DNA from: Sepioteuthis lessoniana
Taxonomy: Eukaryota; Mollusca; Cephalopoda; Myopsida; Loliginidae
Reading direction: 5' to 3'
Length of the DNA: 64,000 nucleotides
Assembly: GCA_963585895.1 (NCBI GenBank)
Contig: OY757911.1
Location: 92,164,655 to 92,228,654 of the forward strand
The notes under the pieces were generated by a model. That model had not been told where the DNA came from. It saw only the letters and a program-made list of their open reading frames with translations, and made no database searches. The translations under genes were made by a program, and so were the position numbers. Positions 22,381-33,963 of the stretch are shown here, in pieces; the first letter of the stretch is position 1; each line of letters opens with the position of its first letter.

Positions 22381-22780
22381 TTTGTTTTTGCATTCGTGGA
22401 AGTTTTAATTGGTTAAACATACGCAAATCATATTCCTCGACTAAAAGACTTCAGTCTTGTGCTTTTTTGGCAATAAAATAAAATAAAGAAAGAAACGGTC
22501 TTGACATCACAATATTCTTCCTTTTAACGTTATCCTAAAGCTATAATGAAAAACAAAAGTGAAATTAGTGCTGATTTAATTCCCATAACGGAATATCTTA
22601 GCGTGTTTACAAATTTTCTTGTTCGAACATTATTCTTCGGGCAGCATTATTACCTAAATATTTTGAGTACTAAAACATCAGCATCTTTAGAATTCATATA
22701 AAGTTGGGCAGAATGATTTCTCGGGTTTGGAAGGCAAATAATAACGGCATTATAAATCCTGCTCAGTATTTAATTCTAAG

Positions 22781-23393
22781 ACGAGGGTTATTCAGTAAAT
22801 AACGAGATTCTATCTATCTATCTATCTGTCTATCTATCTATCTATCTATCTATCTATGTTTCATTCAATAAACTATTTTAATCTATCTATCTTTCTATCT
22901 ATCGATCTTTGAAACTCATTCAATAAATTAGGGGAACTTACAAAAATCAAAATGCATTTTTCAATAAGTGTAAGCGCTGCATATAATGGAATTGGTTTAC
23001 AGCAAAATTTATTTTATTATGAAGACTTCTGGTTTTGAGACTGTTCAAAAGGGCAGAAAATAAAACAGTGCTCTAGGAGGCAGCAAATGTCCGTCATTAA
23101 ATCTTTAGTGTTTGAGAAGTGAAAATCATGTGAAACTCACAGAAGAATGGGTATTGTGCACGGAGAATCATGTTTTTGTTAAAAACATGTGTACTAGTGG
23201 ACTAAATATGGGTTTCCCACTACGAAAAAAGCAGGGTATTGAATGGAAACAGGCTGAATATCCACCAAAGAAAATGTTCCGTGTTCAGTGTTGAGTAAAG
23301 AAGGTCATTCTGACAGTCTTCTGAAACATGAAAGAACACATCACTTCCTGCCAACTTCTTCGGCAAAATTCACCTTATTTATTGAATAACCCT
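22781..23393 (+). mobile_element. Mariner-like relic with TCTA repeats inside
   Basis: Left end ACGAGGGTTATTCAGTAAATAA and right end TTATTTATTGAATAACCCT are inverted repeats. Near the right side the plus strand encodes IEWKQAEYPPKKMFRVQC and, after a stop, VKKVILTV. This is the region of mariner transposases between the first two catalytic Asp residues. (TCTA)n repeats occupy 22811-22910. Only about 60 codons remain, so it is inactive. Confidence 0.75.
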
Positions 23394-24722
23394 TTGAAAA
23401 ATAACCAGATTATTCGGCCTATATTTAAACACTAAGACTTCAGGTATCAGCAGTGAAGACAAAATGATATGAGGGTGGATCTTGGTTTTTATGTCTTTAT
23501 GTATTTATTTTATAATTATCATTTACCCACGTGCAACAAAAGGTTTGCCGGAGGTTTCGGTGCCTACAAAGAATTTTATCGGGTCTGGCAGAATGATATC
23601 TTGGATTTGAAACGAAACCGAATTTTGTTTCAAAGATTTTACTGCCACATAATTGCTCTTAACGCACTATGACCCACAGGCCGTAGCCGGAAGTAGTTAA
23701 ATAATATCCCTTAGTAAACATTTATAGCTTCGAATAAGTATTTTTAAAACAAAGGATTTACAAATATATGGCAACAATATTTCTATCGATAGGAATAATT
23801 TTGAAACAGATCCATTTGATTCATACATGGGACCCGATCACGTACTACCCCTCGCAGTCTGAATGGACATACGAGTTTATTGGAAAATTTATTTAATCCA
23901 ACTTAAAATACTTATGTTAATTATTAACCAACTGTGTTCCATCATAATACTTACTTTTTTGTGGGAAGTTTTATGAGAAAAGTGAACACATAGCTAAGTC
24001 AAATTCATATTGCACATATTTAAGCACTTATACACATATATACATATATAAACCCAAATAAAAGCACAACTAAATTAATACTTAGCTAAGGTTCTTTGCT
24101 TTTCTTTTCTTTCAAAGAATAGTTGTCTTCGAAGATTCATTACTTTTCAGGTGTGTAACGTTAGTTATTTGAAGCGACGTCATTCCATGTCGAAAAGTTT
24201 TTGTTGACTGTGACGTCATTTGTCATACGCGTCTTTTTAAACAACGTCTACTTATTTATAGTTAGAAAATTAATATTTTCACAAAGACTGCTTTTTATTC
24301 TCAACCAATAAAAAACATCCTTTAAATCATTCTTAAAAATTAATACTTGTGAGAAGTTATATTTATTTTATTTATTTATTCACATTTAGTAATTTTGTTT
24401 TATAATGCAAAATTATATTGAAGGAATATTTATTTCTAACAAGTTATAGCTATAAGATGGTATTCAACACTCCGAAAATCTCCCTAAGTAGAACCTCAAG
24501 ATGAGTCAAAGTTCGGTGTCGTATTCAGAACACTTTTTTTAGGTCTTTTGTTGTATACATGGAAGAATAACAATAACGTTGACGTTTAAAAATACAAGAT
24601 GACACTTTTATCTTCCCTTCATTACCCGAAATGTACCAAATGGTAGAATGAGGGAGAGATTTCTGAGAAGTACACACAGGGGCGACATATGAATCTTCAG
24701 TAAACTGCTTCTTCTTCGTCCT
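23394..24722. other. Mostly unassigned sequence
   Basis: ORFs at 23469-23672 and 24525-24743 (minus) show no family. A perfect CRE-type palindrome TGACGTCA lies at 24211-24218, with a GACGTCA at 24177-24183; neither is tied to a transcript. Confidence 0.4.
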
Positions 24723-24733
24723 GCTGGTACAGA

Positions 24734-24990
24734 GCCACCTCAAGGCACTGAATCATCTTAGTTTCTCCTCGTTTCTCGACTTTCGCGGGACTCGTCACAG
24801 CCATCTCAAGACACCGAATAATCTTAGTTTCTTCTGGTTTCTTGTCTTTCACGAGTTTCGTCTAGGCCATCCCAAGACACTGAATAATTTTAGTTTCTTC
24901 TTGCTTCTTGACATTGCGAGTTTCGCACGGGCCATCTCAAGATACCGAATAATCTTAGTTTCTCCCCGATTCTCAGCTTTAGCGAGTCTG
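24734..24990 (-). repeat. 65-66-bp tandem repeat, coding-like
   Basis: Four units start at 24734, 24800, 24866 and 24931 (each begins GCCATCTCAAG or a variant). On the minus strand every unit can be read as a 22-residue module of the type KxExxxETKIIRCLEMA. Only the two 5'-most (minus-strand) units stay in one frame; a 65-bp unit shifts the rest. Confidence 0.8.
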
Positions 24991-25229
24991 GTACAACTCG
25001 GGCTAATCCCTACCTCTAAACCCCGGACAGTGTTGCGCATGGCCAACGCCTCGAGTGACGTAACGTCTAGAAACTCTTCTGCCGGTCTTTGTTCTCTGCT
25101 CATCTCTACCGGGGTTAAAAATCTTCCCTGGTTTTTTATAATTTCCTGGACGCCCACGCAATCCACGTGGTCACATCTCCCACCTACGCATTGTGTGTGG
25201 ACACGCCTCCTGTCTATCATGCCATGCAC
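24849..25229 (-). pseudogene. Unknown 126-codon ORF in a GC-richer island
   Basis: The reading frame begins MHGMIDRRRVHTQCVGGRC, continues through VEMSREQRPAEEFLDV and RLAKAENRGETKIIRYLEMA, and stops inside the tandem repeat. It is hydrophilic, with a Cys-rich start and a basic C-terminus. The opposite strand is open over nearly the same span (24901-25287), so the ORF may reflect base composition. No family was recognised. It could be a relic of a captured gene, an element fragment, or non-coding. Confidence 0.3.
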
Positions 25230-25289
25230 AAAACTTACACGACACTTCAGCAGAGGAAGCAGCGTCCAGTTGACTTTGGAAAACTGATG

Positions 25290-26483
25290 TACAGCCTGTT
25301 ATGCTACCGATGCAACTTATGTGACATGTCAAAGTGATCTTTTCCGTTAATATATTACACTTACTTTTTCGAAGGGATACTGTAGCTTATTCAATGGATG
25401 GTCTCTTCACTGTGATGTATTCATTTACTTTGCTTATCCTATTTTGGCATAAGACCTAATGGAACACAGTGAGAATCAAACTCACTATCAAAGATCAGCA
25501 ACCCTAGCTCGCTAACTATTACAAAATACGAGGCGCCTATTCTTGACTTAGTCGTAATAATCTAATCTGATAGATTTCTTCTAAAATAAAATCCTATCCG
25601 AGGGAAAAACAGATAAAATGCCAAAACAAAAAAAGACAAAATTAAAAAAAAGAAACAATAAAAAGACAAAAAAAAACAAACTCTTCATTAAGTATAATCA
25701 AAATTATTCGCATAGTCGATAGATGATATCTGTCCAATTTATCTATTTTTAAAAAACTGTCTGATGATTAATTCACCAAGGGATACAAAATGTTCTTCGA
25801 TTATGGATGAGTTATTCTTTTAGATCTCAGAATACCACCATATTGTTTAATTACGAAGACATTTAACAACTTCATTAAATGACTTTGTGTTATTGCAAGG
25901 AATATTTTCAGCGATCTGGATTATATATACCGAATATCAATGACGTTAATCTAATAAAAGATACTATTATTTTTAAAAATCGTTTCGGCATTCAGCAATC
26001 TCTTAGCCATGTACAGAAACCATGGCGTAATTTGGTTTTTGACAAAAACAGGACGTAATGCCTTAAAATGAGAATAAATACCGTAAAACAAGTGAAGATG
26101 ATTTGAGAAAAATGTAGCTGTTGTAGCATTATGTCATCTAGGTGATATTATATACCGTGGTTTAGTATAGTTTAGTTGTTCTTTAAGGCCTTCTGATTAA
26201 AGTTATTAATTATTTGAGTCATAATTAAGAAGATCGAAAAAAATTCAATTTGGGGGAAAATAGCGCATGGAAAAAATTAAATGAATTGATAAATGAATGA
26301 CCTGCTTCAACACATGGATAGGGGATCCTAAATGTGGGTCAACGAAAAACAAAAAAAGATAAATAAATGAATGACACGGTCAGCCAGTATATAGATAAAA
26401 TATATGGCAAGAAATTCCAGTGAGATTAGCGATGATTCCTCAAATGGGTCTTTTGTAGTTTTTGTAGACGGTCTAGTTTTAAT
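25290..26483. other. AT-rich unassigned sequence
   Basis: A-rich runs at 25600-25680; no ORF above the background and no recognised element. Confidence 0.5.
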
Positions 26484-26700
26484 TAGGTCGAGGGGCTTTT
26501 TGGTACTGGCTCAATAACTAACGAGCTCAACTGCAGCCTCGAATTAAGCGAGTTCGAGCCCCAGTCACGTTATTACGTTCACTTTCGGAGAAACCCCCTT
26601 GGGAAAAGTATGAAACCCCTCATCCTTCTTGCTATGGATTAAATAAGATTACGACTGTTCTTATACAAGGATAACTATGTCATTAAATAACTCAAAATAT
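26484..26700 (+). mobile_element. SINE-B, diverged, joined to an L-repeat
   Basis: B-box-like GAGTTCGAGCCCCAGTC, then CACTTTCGGAG, CCTTGGGAAAAGTATGAA, and GTCATTAAATAACTC where the tail begins. The tail is cut by the head of the L-repeat starting at 26704. Confidence 0.65.
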
Positions 26701-26703
26701 CTT

Positions 26704-27087
26704 TGCCCAGTTGGCTGGGGCTGTAGAATACACCGACTGCTTCTCAGCAGAGGGGTAAGGCCCCCCAACGAGTGTCCTGATATGACACTAAACAATCTGA
26801 TGGTGAGGTTTAAGCAATTCTGGAGCTTTGGGGAATGCGGAATACCCCTTCATTGCCATCGCTCCCTGGTCCACTCTGGCTGGGAGTGGTAGCACCTGAT
26901 AAAGATCCTATCTATGGGTTAAATAGAACTAAACCATGGTTTGCGTTTCCTGTTTTTATACATTTAAACTGACATTTATGCTGGACTGAATTGCTCGAAA
27001 TAGAACTGTTTTGATGTTTAAACTGTTACTTATGCTGAACTGAATTATCTGAAATAAAACTGTCAGACATTTAACTCTGTGAATTGC
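26704..27087 (+). mobile_element. L-repeat without tail (first of a tandem pair)
   Basis: Head GCCCAGTTGGCTGGGGCTGT, centre GCACCTGATAAAGATCC and AACTGAATT modules, ending at ACATTTAACTCTGTGAA where a second head begins. Confidence 0.8.
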
Positions 27088-27506
27088 TCAGTCAGCTGGG
27101 GGCGTAGAATACACTTACTGAACCTCTGCAGAGGGATAAGACCCCCCCCCCCAATGAGCGTCCTGTAAATGACACCAAACAGTCTGATGGTAAGATCCCA
27201 GTAATGCTTGGGCTTTGGGGAATACGAAGTACCTCTTCATTGCCATTGCTCCCAGGTCCACTCTGACCAGGCGTGGTAGCACCTGATAGGGTCCTATCTA
27301 TGGGTTAAATAGAACTAACAGCATACTTATGCTAAACTGAATTGTTTGATTAAACTGAATTGTTTGAAATGGAAATGTGCACTTATGCTAAACTGAATTA
27401 TTTGAAATAGAACTGATTATTTACATAAAAATGGATTTGGCGTTAAATAACCTACAAAGGTTTATATGCCAAAAAACTCAACTAACCAACCAACCATCAC
27501 GAATAT
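27088..27506 (+). mobile_element. L-repeat, complete (second of the pair)
   Basis: Head TTGCTCAGTCAGCTGGGGGC, a C-run at 27141-27151, GCACCTGATAGGGTCC, modules, and the tail GGCGTTAAATAACCTACAAA ending CAACTAACCAACCAACC. Confidence 0.85.
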
Positions 27507-27827
27507 CTATTCTAGTGACAACGCAACCTATATTTCTTTTGAGCCCGTGACTACTCTTCGAATATTCAGCTGTTCCAACTGTTAGATTATCGTTAAATCT
27601 TTACAAAATTAAGAACTCATTATAGTCATAGTTTTAAATTATAATGAACTCAATAAAATGAAGTTAATTCCCTGGTGATTCATCATTAAAAATGCTTTAT
27701 GACGACAAACACCTTACAATTCGCATAAACAACATGAGGACGAATATAATTAAGTTGTTAAATATTTTTTTAGTTTTAAATTGCAAAGAATAATGAATAA
27801 ATAAGATTGATAGAGACGACCGAGATG
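27507..27827. other. Unassigned sequence
   Basis: AT-rich, with a 71-codon minus-strand ORF (27697-27912) that runs into the next SINE; nothing recognised. Confidence 0.4.
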
Positions 27828-28050
27828 GAGTCTTTAGGGAGCAGTTGCAAGCGTGTTGGACTGTGACAATATAATAAGTCTGTTCGAATTCTAGTTGCAT
27901 TACAGCACTCACTTTCAGACTAATACTCTTGGGAAAGCTATGAAGTCCTTAATCCTCTCCACAAGATATTGATGAAATAGTACCAATACTGTTCTTCTAC
28001 AAGGACGGTTTTGGCATTAAATAACCTATTAAGGTTTATATAAAATCACC
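27828..28050 (+). mobile_element. SINE-B, diverged
   Basis: Recognised by TGTTCGAATTCTAG (B box), ACTCTTGGGAAAGCTATGAA, CTGTTCTTCTACAAGGA and the tail GGCATTAAATAACCTATTAA. A C-run follows. Confidence 0.7.
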
Positions 28051-28177
28051 CCCCCCAAAAAAAATATATATCCAAACCAAACCAAAATAACTAAAAGACG
28101 GTGGAACTAGATTAGGGCGTATATTTCTTTGCAATATTTCGATGTAAATATTTTTGTACTGTAAAAACATTTCCTAA

Positions 28178-28425
28178 TTGGCTCATTGGCCTAGTGGTTA
28201 GAGTGTTTGCCAATGGCCCCGTGGTTCAATTCCAGGTCGAGTCATACCAAAGACTCAAAAATGGTACTTGATGCCACCTTGCTAAACACTTAGCATTATT
28301 TGGTCCGTATCAAGGGTAAAGTGGAGCAATCCAGGGAAAAGAGTTGCGCCCTCCCCTACACTTCAGTGTAATAGCTATTGAAAAGTAAACCTTCGTGTTA
28401 CCCTCGACTATGGTCGCCAACTTTT
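28178..28425 (+). mobile_element. SINE-C, full length
   Basis: tRNA-like head ATTGGCCTAGTGGTTAGAGT (A box) and GTGGTTCAATTCCAGG (B box), then CAAAGACTCAAAAATGGTAC, AAGGGTAAAGTGGAGCAATC, and the end CCCTCGACTATGGTCGCCAA. It is the cleanest copy of this family here. Confidence 0.9.
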
Positions 28426-28974
28426 CTTTTTTTAATTGTATTTTATTGTATTCTAAATTCTTGTTAGTTTCATTTATTTATTCATAGTTAATTTTCATAC
28501 ATTACATATTTCTAAAAATATACTTTTAAAGAAAAATTTATCTATTTCATGTTCTTTTATTGAAGTTGCTGAGTAACATTGCGACGGACTGAAATTTATC
28601 ACAGAAAAGTGACGTAAAAGTGATTTTGACATAGGCCAAAATAATATACAGTTGGGTATTACAGCATTTAGTAGTTTCGGTGTCCACGTTTCTAAACATT
28701 AGTGTGCTCTCAGTAAAATGATATGAAATGTGCCACTACCCGCCTGTTGACCCCACTATATCAGCTTCCTTGAACCACTCATGGCCAATGATTCATTTAG
28801 TGGTTTATCTTATCTCTGCTCAGGGGTATTTGACATTTCTTAACAGATACGGAAAGCTCAACCACGAGGGTGGAAGAAAAGAACAAACGAACAAACACGG
28901 ACTTGGTTCAGCTCCAAGCGCAAGAAAGGGTGAAGTCTATGAGACACTTTTTGTACATTCTGTGCTTCTGTGAG
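28426..28974. other. Unassigned sequence
   Basis: ORF 28728-28973 (81 codons) has no recognisable motif. Confidence 0.4.
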
Positions 28975-29400
28975 CTAACGTGAGCCTGTACTCGAGCGAA
29001 AACTCCCAAAAAGCCACAAGCATCGCTGATTTAACTTCTGGCATTGGTCCAGCCGGCATTTGTAGGTGAACAGGTCCGAGCAGCCGCCTTTCTGACTTCT
29101 GTTGACTGCTCTCTTCTCTGTCCCACTCTCATCTCCCTGACTGACCTGTTCCGTTCACTGCTTCCTTCAAGTCCCTTCTGCTCCCTTCTTCTGACAGCGT
29201 TCTTCTCTTGACTGCTTTCCTCTCTGTCGACTCTCTTCTTCAGCCAACCTTTGTCGACTGTGTCCTTCTCCTGACTGCCCTCTCATGCTGACGGATCTCT
29301 GGGACCTTCCTTCCCTCGGTACAGTATTGTGTCATTCACTGAACAACCCTTCATGGGGAGATGCAATCAACGTATTTTAAGCTCCCCTTACAGGAGGAAA
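28975..29400. other. Pyrimidine-rich GC-richer patch
   Basis: From about 29080 to 29330 the plus strand is dominated by C and T with recurring TTGACTGCTCTCTTCTCTGTC-like phrases (29100-29125 and again 29207-29232). No long ORF or known family. Confidence 0.55.
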
Positions 29401-29662
29401 GGTAAAAAGGTTAATCATCAGCAAAGAGACTAAAAAACACAGAAGCGAGTATGACTTGCTAGGGAAAGTCATAACACTGGGAATTGTGCAAAGAGTTTGA
29501 GTTTGACCCCAGAAAAATCATCTACCAAAATGAAATTTCTCTGGCATTAGGATTAAAACAGATCCCCAAATCCAAGTCAGAAGAGCATAAATAGTGTTAA
29601 TTATTAAGAGGAAATAACTTTATTCTATTGAATCTTTTGTTCAACAACATGGTCACATCGTG

Positions 29663-29714
<52 letters not shown>

Positions 29715-30504
29715 CATTTAGTTATATATGAATATATATTTTGGTACGATAGGAGGTTTATCAGACAGATATGTTGTATAAAGTAAACAGAAAGAAAAAT
29801 ACTTATAAATGGATAGGAAAAGATTTATTGATTAATTAGTTCCACCTTAATTAGTTCCACCTTCATTAGTTCTACCAATCCATTTCGACAAGGTTGCTTA
29901 AGATTTTTATTTCGAAAATTTCAGGTAAAAAGTGTTTTTTGTCATCTTCAGGGTGGAAATGATGAATTTAATCTAGCTGATTAAAACAAATACAGAAAAT
30001 ATTCGATAAATATTCGAAAATGTTTCGTCATAAAACGTAATTTTTTACAGGTTAAAGCCAAACATAGCGTCTATAAAAAATCGGTTTGTATATGTGGAGA
30101 ATGAAAGAAAAAATTAGGGTATAGAGGGAAGAAAGAAAGAGGGAAAGAAAAGGGGAAGCGTAAAGAAAGGGAAAATAGAAATGTCTGTGTTATTAACGAT
30201 GTTAGTGTAAATCGAAATTCTTCAACATAATTTTGGCAAAGTAAGGCGAAATTTTATAGAATCGTAGTCTTTGTTCTATAATGTTTTAATGTAAAATTGC
30301 GGAAGATTCTATGATTGTACATGTATTTTTATCATGAATGATGATGGTTGAATGTTGGAAATCAAATTTATGGTTTTTGGAAGTGTTTCCGAATAGACAT
30401 CTTTAACACATCCTACAAAAATAATTTCAAATGAAGACAACACATTATTTCAAATGAAGATAAATTCTGGTCTACCCTAATTAACTACAAAATATATATA
30501 TATA
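29401..30504. other. Unassigned sequence with (TA)n
   Basis: TA tract at 29664-29712; a TTAGTTCCACCTT motif is repeated twice near 29840-29870. No gene or assignable element. Confidence 0.5.
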
Positions 30505-31356
30505 TGTAAGTAAATGATGTATTTATTATCTGTATATACTAATTTTAACTAACTGACTGTAAAATGAGAGTGGTTTCATGTGTAGCAGAAAGAACTTCGT
30601 AGTTTTGTTTGTCGCGTAAGTTAATTTGACCGTTAGGGTCGACGCATATTTTCACCCAATGAGGATAAACTATCCTATTCAGCCCGGACCATTTTTCTGG
30701 GCATCACTAAAATTGTGAAGGCCCGCCACACTACTCACATTCTTAGAAAATTTCGAACAGGACAGACGTTCTTACTGTCCACTCCCTTCATAGCAGCAGC
30801 ATCTCAACAACACGAGGAAAGCCAACTAATTTATGAAACTCTTGAGTCTACACTCTTAGACTAAGGGTCCCCAGTTGAATATGAATTAGATGCATTCAAT
30901 CTGCCACACACAGAAACACCTTCATTTCGCCTCTAACTTTTGCTATGTCAACAGCGACGCGAAAAATCGCTCAGACGTCCAGCTACTTCATCACTGGGCA
31001 ACATTTTCTGGAGACTTTCATGCTTCTCTCCTACAACAATCAGGACCACATATTCATGGGTGGCTACATTATTCCTGTCCTTAACCAGCAAACACGACCT
31101 TGGCTACACCTATGGCGACCTTATCTCACTCAGACATTCAACAATTCCTTATCGGTAGCGACGCACATTTCGCACAAGCATTTAGCTGCTAAATGTCCTT
31201 CTCAACTCTTTAACTATTTTCTTCCTTCCTTCCCATGAGATTTCCCACATAAAGGTACCCTTTATTCTCGCTGTCATTAAACATTCATAAAAACTTTTCA
31301 ATATCTTGGTTCTTCTCTCCTTTATTTACAACAACATAGCGAGAAAACACGTAACA
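30505..31356 (+). repeat. LTR-like repeat with polyadenylation-rich end
   Basis: The segment starts TGTAAG and ends GTAACA; its 3' part contains CATAAAAACTTTTC and CTTCTCTCCTTTATTTAC, close to CCTTCTCCTTTATTTACTTT at 38527. The C/A-rich middle has three overlapping short ORFs (30890-31238) of no recognised family. No clear target duplication or internal retroelement genes were seen, so a solo LTR is only a suggestion. Confidence 0.35.
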
Positions 31357-31600
31357 ATATTTCTTCGCTAAAAATGGAAGTGAGAACGACTGTTTAGGGA
31401 ATTTTTTGAGGTGCAGGTCAATCATGGAAAACGGAACTGGTTTATCGTAAAACCGGAAGAGATGTTAGATGAACGAAATATCTGGGGTTTTTTTTCAAAT
31501 TAGGACATTTCCATACATTTTGCTCTCTTAATTTATAGCTTTTCTTTATCTTAGATCAGTTGCCTTATTAAGTCTAAAGAGCCTTGTGTAATGTAACATT
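31357..31600. repeat. Repeat shared with 19196-19400
   Basis: Shares GATGTTAGATGA and the following blocks through TTAAGTCTAAAGAGCC; diverged, family unknown. Confidence 0.5.
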
Positions 31601-31781
31601 TATCCTTGTTAATTAACAAGAAGAAAATCACTTTTTATCTTGTGAATTTTCCTGTTCCGGCAGAACTTTGTGAATATAAAAAGAAGAAAATCTTTAAAAA
31701 ATACCTGAACCTTGCCAGAGAGATGAAAGATGGTGGACATGAAGGAGATACCGTCAGGGGTTGGAGCCGTTCGGACGTAGT

Positions 31782-32005
31782 TTTTTAGTTTAATGGCATA
31801 TCAACATTCTTAGTTTATTTAATGCTAAATCTATCCTTCTAGATGGACAGTTGTGATACTATTTAACCCATAGCTGGGAGGTTAAAGGGGTTCATATTTT
31901 TCCTAAGGATATTTTTCCGAAAGTGCATGTAATAGTCCGACTGGAGTTCGAACTCACTACTATTCCGCAATCTATCACTTTATCCATTACACCATGAGGG
32001 CCCCC
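31782..32005 (-). mobile_element. SINE-B, diverged, near full length
   Basis: The minus strand carries the head GGGGGCCCTCATGGTGTAAT, B-box-like GAGTTCGAACTCCAGTCGG, body and the tail TTAAATAAACTAAGAATG followed by TTGATATGCC. Confidence 0.8.
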
Positions 32006-32315
32006 ACCTTCAAACTTGGGTAAATGTCGTTCAGTGGAAGAATTGAGATCATCTGAACCACAGAACTGTTCAAGTGAGCTCGGATACTAAGAAAAGTTCT
32101 GGAGATTTCAGTAGATTTGAAGTTAATCAGATTTCAGTGAAAAAGCTCAAAATAGAGCTGGTGTGAAAAACTCGCACGGAGCAGATTGATAAATAAAGTT
32201 GGGAAAGGTAGAAGAACTCTGCAATCGTAAGTACTAGAGAAAAAGTAGCATACGGGAAGTGTGAACTTCAAATTTAAGACGCAGAGCATATTATTTAAAC
32301 ATAAAAATACAGTGC
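32006..32315. other. Unassigned sequence
   Basis: Between two SINEs; the minus-strand ORF 32134-32346 has no recognised feature. Confidence 0.4.
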
Positions 32316-32751
32316 TCGATACCTCGGATGATATAATGGTTAGCAAGCTAGACTAGCAAATCTACCCGAGTGAGTTTGAGTCTCGTAGGATGCCCCATTC
32401 ACGCGACCTTGTGCCACGTCTAAGCAAAAAAAAAAGCTTAGTAGATTATAAAAAATGGTACTTGGACGCTTCAGGTGGTGTAATGGTTCGCAAGCTAAAC
32501 TAGCAAATCTTCACGACAAATTTCGAGTCCCATTCTATGTCCCATTTATGCGGCTTTGTACCACATCTAAACCAAATGCTTAGTAAATCACTAAATTACT
32601 AAAAAATATTGCTTGGTCGACTCGGATGGTGTAATGGTTAGCAAACTAGACTAGAAAACCTTTCCGAATGAGTTCAAGACTCATTGGTTGCCTCATTCAT
32701 ATTGAACTGTATGACACTTTATCAAAAAGCTGAGTAAATTACTAAAAAATA
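32316..32751 (+). mobile_element. Tandem trimer of a tRNA-derived SINE
   Basis: Three consecutive monomers (about 32316-32463, 32464-32613 and 32614-32751). Each begins with a TCGGATGGTGTAATGGTTAG-type A-box region and continues GCAAACTAGACTAG. A B-box-like GAGTTCAAGACTC follows, and each ends AAATTACTAAAAAATAT or similar. The period is 148-150 bp. Differences among the monomers show the array is not recent. Confidence 0.85.
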
Positions 32752-33963
32752 TAGTTTCCTTTATACGATAATAATTGAATTTTATCCGAAATGCAAACAT
32801 TAGACTCTATTAAAAGCATTTTTATTTTCTATTGGCCATTACTGCAAAGTTTATTTCATATATGCAACTGAAAAACATCTGAGTACACAATAGTTTAAGA
32901 AATGATAAATGAGTACAGACTGAATCTATCGTCTATATTATCAGATGTGATGGAGAAATGAATGTAAATATCGTTTGTTTATTATTCGATAGACTTAGTT
33001 TAACACTTTCTCTTCGTATCGTAACAGAATCTTGACACGAGAGAATTAAATGTCATTAGATAATGTATTTCGAACTTAAGTGGTTTAAAGCCTTTTCTTG
33101 ATATCAATTAACTTCTAGTCGATCTTAAATTAGAAGAAAAGAAAGAGTTTTCTTTCTATTGATAATTTCAGGGCAGTTCTGATAGAAGACGTAAATAATA
33201 ATCAAAACTTCTCAAAAGTCTTGGATTCGGCTGTATGAGATAATAATATGAAATCATATCAGAATAAATGAGCTAATATTTTGGTGTGGGGTTACGTGTA
33301 GACAAGTATTCCTATCTAAGCCAAAATATCATATCTAGTCGATCTCAGCCCCTTCATTTATCAAAAGAAAATATCTATCAAATTGTGAATGGATAAGAGT
33401 CAATGAATCAGCAAGTAAAATCAATGACCAGAGGAAGTAATAAATTCTAAGACCTTAAACAACAGCCGTAAATATTGTTTAATATTCAAACAACCATCTC
33501 CACAAGCCTTGGAGTAAAAGTTAGAGTCTTTAAAACAAAGAATAAAAGCCCATTGAATAAATTATGGATAGGAGGAAAAATAAGACGATTCAGAACAGTT
33601 GTGTTGAAGTTTGACAATTTGTTAAACAAATATATTAGGATGTGAAGGAAAATGCTGTCACTTGATCCTACATTTATCTAAAAACATTGGGGGGGGGAGA
33701 TATGAAGCACTCAAAAAGTGCAATGATGAATTATTATAATGGCATAGCATGAAGAAAACTGAAGATGATGGTACTTGTGGAACAACATTGTTTTGTCCTG
33801 CCTTTGATTTTACAAGTTGGTTGTTGTAGATAATGTATTTGGAATTTAATAGTTTTAAAGCATTTTTCTTGATTCAAGTATATTTTAAACGAAGAAAAAA
33901 AGTTTTCTTTCTATTAACAATTTCTGGGCAGTTCCAAAAGAAGACATAAATAATAATGACAAA
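32752..33963. other. Unassigned, with a dispersed duplication
   Basis: A block at 33059-33208 recurs in diverged form at 33830-33960 (shared GATAATGTATTT, GTTTTCTTTCTATT, GGGCAGTTC, GACGTAAATAATAAT or close). No ORF or known family. Confidence 0.6.

Noticed and set aside
24211..24218. Perfect CRE palindrome TGACGTCA (also at 52258-52265)
   Set aside because: Eight bases are expected about once by chance in a window of this size and no promoter features accompany either site.
28178..28250. tRNA gene candidate
   Set aside because: A and B boxes are good, but no convincing acceptor-stem pairing was found by eye and the same sequence with a 170-bp body recurs at least five times, so it is a SINE head. 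The same applies to the heads at 7551, 20710, 38742 and 42080.
31780..32005. Possible target duplication around the SINE-B copy
   Set aside because: No matching flanks were found on inspection; the copy is too old to define its edges.
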